From: a virus
Direction: 5' to 3' (one strand)
DNA: 47,532 nt
Virus record (IMG/VR): IMGVR_UViG_3300047322_000395
Span: 1-47,532 of that record
The position numbers and the translations under genes are program-made. This document shows, in pieces, positions 44,347 to 47,532 of this stretch. The notes beneath the pieces were generated by a model that was not told where the DNA came from, did not search any database, and saw only the letters and a program-made list of their open reading frames with translations. Every line of letters starts with the position of its first letter. Within the stretch, counting starts at the first letter, position 1.

Positions 44347-45168
44347 TTATAACGGCAGTTCGTCGGTGACGAGTTCGAGCGCGAACGTCTGCGGCTCAAT
44401 GATCGGGCGGAAGGTCATGCGCCGGTACGCGTTGCGCGCGGCGTCGACGTCATCCTTGCAGTAATCCGCGACCGCCTGAATCTGCCCTTGCTGGATCAGC
44501 GGCCACACGTCAGCGCCGCAAAGCCCTTCCGTCTTACCCGCGATGCCGAGCGCCTTGCACAGCTTGTCGAGCGAGACGTTATTGCGCGCATCCCATCGCA
44601 CCATCGTGTCGAAAATGTGATCGGACCATGCCGGCGCACCGAACGGGATAAACGCTGGCGGCTTGATGCCGAGAATCACCGCGCGCTTGTAAATGAACGG
44701 AAGATCAAAGCCGGCGATGTTGTGCCCGATGAAAACCGGATTGCGCATGAGCGCGGGCGCGTAGAGTTCGGCGAGCGCGTCGAAGAAATTTTCGAGCATC
44801 GCGATTTCGCTTTTGCGCGACAAATCCCAAACCGTCAGCGTGCGTGCCGGCTGATCGTCCACCGCGAAGCCGATCACCGCGATCTGACCGAGCGCGCCGT
44901 CGAACGACGTTTTGGCGAGCGTGTTTTGCGCCGTCTCTTCGAGCTTTTCATCGCGGAAGCGCTCGACCCACATCGCCAGCGCGTTCGACTTCGAGGTGAA
45001 TTTGATCTGGTCGGCGTCTTTCATGCCGAGTTCAGCGCACGCTTTCTCTTTGGTCATGTCCGACGGCGCTTTGAAGTTCTCGCGCAGGTCCGCGCGGATT
45101 TCTTCGATCAGTTCCGGTCGCGTGCATGGCACTGTTTCGATGTCAACTACAATCTCTAATTGGCTCAC
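44347..45168 (-). CDS. PolB-like 3'-5' exonuclease, 273 aa
   Basis: DEDD-type RNase H-fold nuclease without a polymerase domain. GTG 45168 with CGGAGAGAG upstream; the earlier ATG 45201 lies in a terminator T-tract. Motifs: I VVDIETVP (first D/E pair), II FIGHNIAGFDLPFIYKRAVI (D), III DVDAARNAYRRMTF (D and Y/H region). Likely processes ends or single strands during phage recombination and replication. The ribosome-binding site holds the CGGAGAG core. Confidence 0.85.
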   Translation of the reverse strand: MSQLEIVVDIETVPCTRPELIEEIRADLRENFKAPSDMTKEKACAELGMKDADQIKFTSKSNALAMWVERFRDEKLEETAQNTLAKTSFDGALGQIAVIGFAVDDQPARTLTVWDLSRKSEIAMLENFFDALAELYAPALMRNPVFIGHNIAGFDLPFIYKRAVILGIKPPAFIPFGAPAWSDHIFDTMVRWDARNNVSLDKLCKALGIAGKTEGLCGADVWPLIQQGQIQAVADYCKDDVDAARNAYRRMTFRPIIEPQTFALELVTDELPL

Positions 45169-45199
45169 TTTGCTCTCTCCGAGGTAGTGTTGTAGGGCC

Positions 45200-45225
45200 A
45201 AAAAGAGGCGCCTCTAAAGACGCCT
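45200..45225 (-). terminator. Terminator/attenuator in the leader of the exonuclease gene
   Basis: On the minus strand AGGCGTC, loop TTTAGA, GGCGCCT (45206-45225), then CTTTTT. It lies between the candidate promoter at 45245-45273 and the gene starting at 45168, so it could attenuate that transcript or end the upstream erf-ssb-dut transcript. Confidence 0.75.
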
Positions 45226-45244
45226 TCGTTCTGACCACGTTGAT

Positions 45245-45273
45245 AGAATACCCGCGAGGTGCGGAACCGTCAA
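45245..45273 (-). promoter_or_regulatory. Candidate early promoter overlapping the 72-aa gene end
   Basis: Minus-strand -35 TTGACG (45268-45273), 17-bp spacer, -10 TATTCT (45245-45250). Transcription would begin near 45238 and meet the hairpin at 45206-45225 within about 40 nt. The boxes are close to consensus but the weak point is overlap with coding sequence. Confidence 0.55.
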
Positions 45274-45488
45274 GCGGCTGCGCGCAGTTTTTTCGCGATC
45301 AACTCCTGCCCGATCATCACCGCGCGCTCGTCGACGACGGTGCAGAGCAGTTCGCTCGCGCGGCGCGACACTTCGAGCGCCAGGTTCACGGTTTGAGCGT
45401 TGACGCCGCTTTGCATCGTCTGCTCGACCTTGTGCAGCGCGGCGCGCAGATGGATCAGGGCTTCGGCTGAGTTCGTTTGTTCGGTCAT
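45270..45488 (-). CDS. Small helical protein, 72 aa
   Basis: ATG 45488 (MTEQTNSAEALIHLRAALHK), then a helix with VNLALEVSRRASELLCTVVD and a basic end. No family recognised. Three bases separate it from the stop of the 56-aa gene, so the two are co-transcribed with dut. Confidence 0.65.
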   Translation of the reverse strand: MTEQTNSAEALIHLRAALHKVEQTMQSGVNAQTVNLALEVSRRASELLCTVVDERAVMIGQELIAKKLRAAA

Positions 45489-45491
45489 GGT

Positions 45492-45662
45492 CTAGTCGGT
45501 TGCCTGTGCGTTGAATTCTTCGATAAGCGTGTCGATGGGGTTGTCCATAAAGCCGCGCGTTACCTGAAGTTCTCGGATATGGTGAGCCGGTCCATTCAGA
45601 GCAACGAGAAGTTCTCGCAGTGCTTTCGCGTCGACGGTCACGGTCTGCTTTTGCTCGCTCAT
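45492..45662 (-). CDS. 56-aa small early protein
   Basis: ATG 45662 overlaps the dut stop by ATGA; TAG 45492-45494. Contains VDAKALRELLVALNGPAHHI, then RELQVTRGFMDNPIDTLIEE: a helix pair typical of small phage proteins (MTEQ/MSEQ type). No function known. Confidence 0.65.
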   Translation of the reverse strand: MSEQKQTVTVDAKALRELLVALNGPAHHIRELQVTRGFMDNPIDTLIEEFNAQATD

Positions 45663-46099
45663 GCGCCAGTACTCCCGAAGCCGCCCGCCCCGCGCGCCGT
45701 GTCGCTCAGTTCGTCGACTTCTTCGATCTGCACGACTGGAAGCGCGACGATCATTGCCTGCGCGATGCGGTCGCCGTCTCGCACCTTCGTGTACGACTCG
45801 CCGTCCGTGCGCAGAGAAACCATGATTTCTCCGCGGTAATCGCTGTCCACGATGCCGACTGAATTCGATAGGCGGATCGCGTCTTTGAAGCCTTGCCCGC
45901 TGCGCGAATAGACTTGAAGCACATATCCGGCCGGCACTTCGACAGCAAGCCCGGTGCGGAAAATCGCGGCTTTCCAGTCGGTTGGGTGCGGCTTGAACGC
46001 GTCGGCGTCAATCGCATGCAGGTCAAAGCAGGCCGCGCCATCGGTGGCGAACTTCGGGATGATCGCGCGTTCGTCGAGGCGCTTGATTTTGAGTTTCAT
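45659..46099 (-). CDS. dut: dUTPase, 146 aa
   Basis: Trimeric deoxyuridine triphosphatase: dUTP to dUMP and pyrophosphate, keeps uracil out of phage DNA and feeds dTMP synthesis. Five motifs are visible: ATDGAACFDLHA (1), VYSRSGQGF (2), GIVDSDYRGEIMVSL (3), GDRIAQAMIVAL (4), RGAGGFGSTGA (5). Full length for the family, early operon, ATGA overlap to the next gene. Confidence 0.97.
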   Translation of the reverse strand: MKLKIKRLDERAIIPKFATDGAACFDLHAIDADAFKPHPTDWKAAIFRTGLAVEVPAGYVLQVYSRSGQGFKDAIRLSNSVGIVDSDYRGEIMVSLRTDGESYTKVRDGDRIAQAMIVALPVVQIEEVDELSDTARGAGGFGSTGA

Positions 46100-46141
46100 T
46101 TTTCGCTCGATGATGCCCGGCGCGGGGCCGGGCGATTAGTC

Positions 46142-46603
46142 TTAGAACGGGATGTCTGAGCCGTCGTCATCGAATCCGCCGCTCGGCTGCTGCGGCTGCT
46201 GGCGCTGATTGCTCGTGCGCTGCTGGCGCGGCGCTCCGGTCGACGGGTTGCTGCGCTGCTGCTCGCCGTCCGCGCGCGATCCGAGCATTTGCAGGTTATC
46301 AATGCGAAGCTCGGTCGAGTAGCGATCGCTCCCATCCTGCGCTTGCCATTTGCGCGTTTGCATCTTGCCTTCGACGAGCACTGACGAGCCTTTCTTGAGA
46401 TATTCGGCCGCGATCTCGGCGAGGCGCTTGAACGCGACGCACGTAAACCACTCGGTGCGCTCTTGCTGCTCGCCGCTGGCGTTCTTCCAGCGCTCCGACA
46501 CCGCGACGCGCATGTTTGTCACTGCGTCGCCGTTCGTCAGGTAGCGGGTTTCCGGGTCGGCGCCCAAATTCCCGACAACGATCACCTTTTGGTAACTAGC
46601 CAT
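46142..46603 (-). CDS. ssb: Single-stranded DNA-binding protein, 153 aa
   Basis: ATG 46603 with GAGGAATG upstream. OB-fold opens [20 protein letters not shown], then [20 protein letters not shown] and [20 protein letters not shown]. The C-terminal 40 residues are Gln/Arg-rich linker ending in the acidic DDDGSDIPF tip that recruits host and phage partners. Works with Erf and NinB in recombination and with the replisome. Confidence 0.97.
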   Translation of the reverse strand: MASYQKVIVVGNLGADPETRYLTNGDAVTNMRVAVSERWKNASGEQQERTEWFTCVAFKRLAEIAAEYLKKGSSVLVEGKMQTRKWQAQDGSDRYSTELRIDNLQMLGSRADGEQQRSNPSTGAPRQQRTSNQRQQPQQPSGGFDDDGSDIPF

Positions 46604-46625
46604 ATCATTCCTCTTTCTGCTCAAA

Positions 46626-46829
46626 TTAGGCGCGCGCGTGGCGTGCCGGGTTTCGGGTAATTGGGACTGTGCCGATCTTAACTTCGCATCGCTGCCCGGA
46701 TAGTTCGGCGACGGCTTCGGCGAAGTCTGCGCAAGCGCCATGCAACAGCGCGGTCGTCGGCTCTTTTGCGCGTCCGAGCGCTTCCAGTGAATCCAGAAGC
46801 GCCCGGTAAGAGCGCCTTGCGGCGATCAT
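46626..46829 (-). CDS. 67-aa small protein between erf and ssb
   Basis: ATG 46829 overlaps the erf stop (ATGA). Reads [20 protein letters not shown], then [20 protein letters not shown] and a strand [10 protein letters not shown]. No family recognised. Conserved position between recombinase and ssb suggests a small DNA-metabolism accessory. Confidence 0.65.
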   Translation of the reverse strand: MIAARRSYRALLDSLEALGRAKEPTTALLHGACADFAEAVAELSGQRCEVKIGTVPITRNPARHARA

Positions 46830-47455
46830 GCGTCAGCGTCCGCGGGTTCCGGCTGTTTCGTGTGCGCGTCGATTACTTCCTGCTTCGCCGCTTGGAACTG
46901 CGCGAACGCCTGCGCATCGTCCAGTTCGGCCGCTTGAGTGCGCGCTGCGGTGAACGCTGCCTTCAGCGCTTCGCCAGTCTTCGCGCCCTTGATCGCGGCG
47001 ATGTGGCGCTTCACGTCGGCGGGCTTCATCGCTTGCGGCTGCTGTTGTGCGCGCTGCTGACCGACGCCCGATGCCGCGTTGCCGTCGTCGTCGTCTTGAT
47101 ACAGACCCGTAATCGCTGCGAGCGAGTAACGGCGCATGTAGGTGATCGCCGAGCCGACGCCTTGCGGGTCAGACTTCTGCAACGGCGTGACGGCCGTCGA
47201 TTCGATCCATTCGCCCGACTCGTGAATCAGGCGCGTCGTGAGGTGAAGTTTGCCATCGTCCGACGGCGCGGGCGATTGAATGAAGATGATGCCGGCGTCA
47301 TTCAGCGGGCCTTTCACCGCGTCGATCACCGATGCGAGGTCGGCGTACTTGTTCTTCAGGTGGCCGTTGGTCGCGTCCTTCACGGCGAAGCGAATCGCCT
47401 TCTGTGCTTGCAACAGTGCCGGCGCGATCTTGCTGATGCTTTCAGACGTTTTCAT
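46826..47455 (-). CDS. erf: ERF-family ssDNA-annealing recombinase, 209 aa
   Basis: Anneals complementary single strands in phage recombination and genome circularisation. ATG 47455 with CGGAGAG 8 nt upstream. ERF signature: KIAPALLQAQKAIRFAVKDA, then GHLKNKYADLASVIDAVKGP, TTRLIHESGEWIESTAV and QGVGSAITYMRRYSLAAITG followed by LYQDDDDG. The C-terminal part is a Gln-rich linker plus a small helical domain (RHIAAIKGAKTGEALKAAFT). First of the recombination genes; a 50-bp copy of its 5' end lies at 1-50 because of the contig overlap. Confidence 0.95.
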   Translation of the reverse strand: MKTSESISKIAPALLQAQKAIRFAVKDATNGHLKNKYADLASVIDAVKGPLNDAGIIFIQSPAPSDDGKLHLTTRLIHESGEWIESTAVTPLQKSDPQGVGSAITYMRRYSLAAITGLYQDDDDGNAASGVGQQRAQQQPQAMKPADVKRHIAAIKGAKTGEALKAAFTAARTQAAELDDAQAFAQFQAAKQEVIDAHTKQPEPADADA

Positions 47456-47532
47456 TTTCGTTCTCTCCGTTCAGTTCGAGGTATTGCTGTTCCTGCTCTT
47501 CGAGGTATTGCTGAGTTTCGCGGTCGTCTTCG
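47406..47532. repeat. Terminal direct repeat, right copy
   Basis: Exact copy of 1-127. Contains the first 50 bp of erf and the body of the 31-aa gene, whose start codon (130-132) lies only beyond the left copy, so the gene is whole only when the ends are joined. Confidence 0.95.

Noticed and set aside
1-47532. Integrase, transposase (Mu-like replication) or protelomerase (N15-like linear plasmid)
   Set aside because: Several baseplate genes look Mu-like, but I recognise no Tyr/Ser recombinase, DDE transposase or protelomerase motif in any ORF. A sensitive HMM search would settle this.

Overview
This window is a complete, GC-rich temperate myovirus genome. The first 127 bases (1-127) are repeated exactly as the last 127 (47406-47532), and one small gene (132-37) continues across the junction, so the contig closes into a circle of about 47,405 bp. 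GC content, codon use and the gene families suggest a host in the Burkholderiaceae (Burkholderia or relatives); this is an inference.

I see no integrase, transposase or protelomerase. Instead there is a plasmid-type maintenance block at 38.69-40.64 kb. It holds an octamer/palindrome centromere, a Walker-type ParA, a small ParG/CopG-like partner, iterons with a 22-bp period, a strong promoter, a winged-helix Rep-like gene and a perfect DnaA box. The best reading is a phage-plasmid: a prophage that persists as a circular plasmid and makes contractile-tailed virions on induction.

Layout. (1) 47.46 to 40.6 kb, minus strand: ssDNA-annealing protein (Erf), SSB, dUTPase, 3'-5' exonuclease, VRR-NUC, NinB, HNH nuclease, DNA methyltransferase and many small genes joined by 4-bp ATGA/GTGA overlaps. 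(2) 3.5 to 0.04 kb, minus strand: an early operon with a DUF1376 replication protein that carries internal iteron-like repeats, a DUF6475 partner, two small DNA-binding candidates and a possible late regulator. (3) 3.4-4.9 kb: control region with a CI-like repressor, a small ORF, a predicted 80-nt sRNA and a strongly structured non-coding stretch. (4) 4.9-11.1 kb: accessory region of small genes on both strands, many with membrane segments, driven by related promoters. (5) 11.2-16.4 kb: TerS, HNH, TerL, portal and a second methyltransferase. (6) 16.5-33.7 kb: scaffold, capsid, connectors, sheath, tube, frameshifted tail chaperone, tape measure, baseplate, spike and polyglycine tail fibre. (7) 33.9-38.7 kb: lysis genes, a long repeat-rich surface protein, a lipoprotein and DUF1353. 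(8) 38.7-40.6 kb: partition and replication.

The most unusual signals are regulatory. A 15-bp dyad recurs over or next to several early promoters, including that of the sRNA. The sRNA has a textbook sigma70 promoter and terminator, and its first hairpin loop displays CTCTCCG, the complement of the CGGAGAG ribosome-binding core found at several early genes, including parA and erf. Together with the CI-like protein this could be a repressor-plus-RNA immunity circuit comparable in logic to the P1 C4 and P4 CI RNAs; that is a hypothesis.
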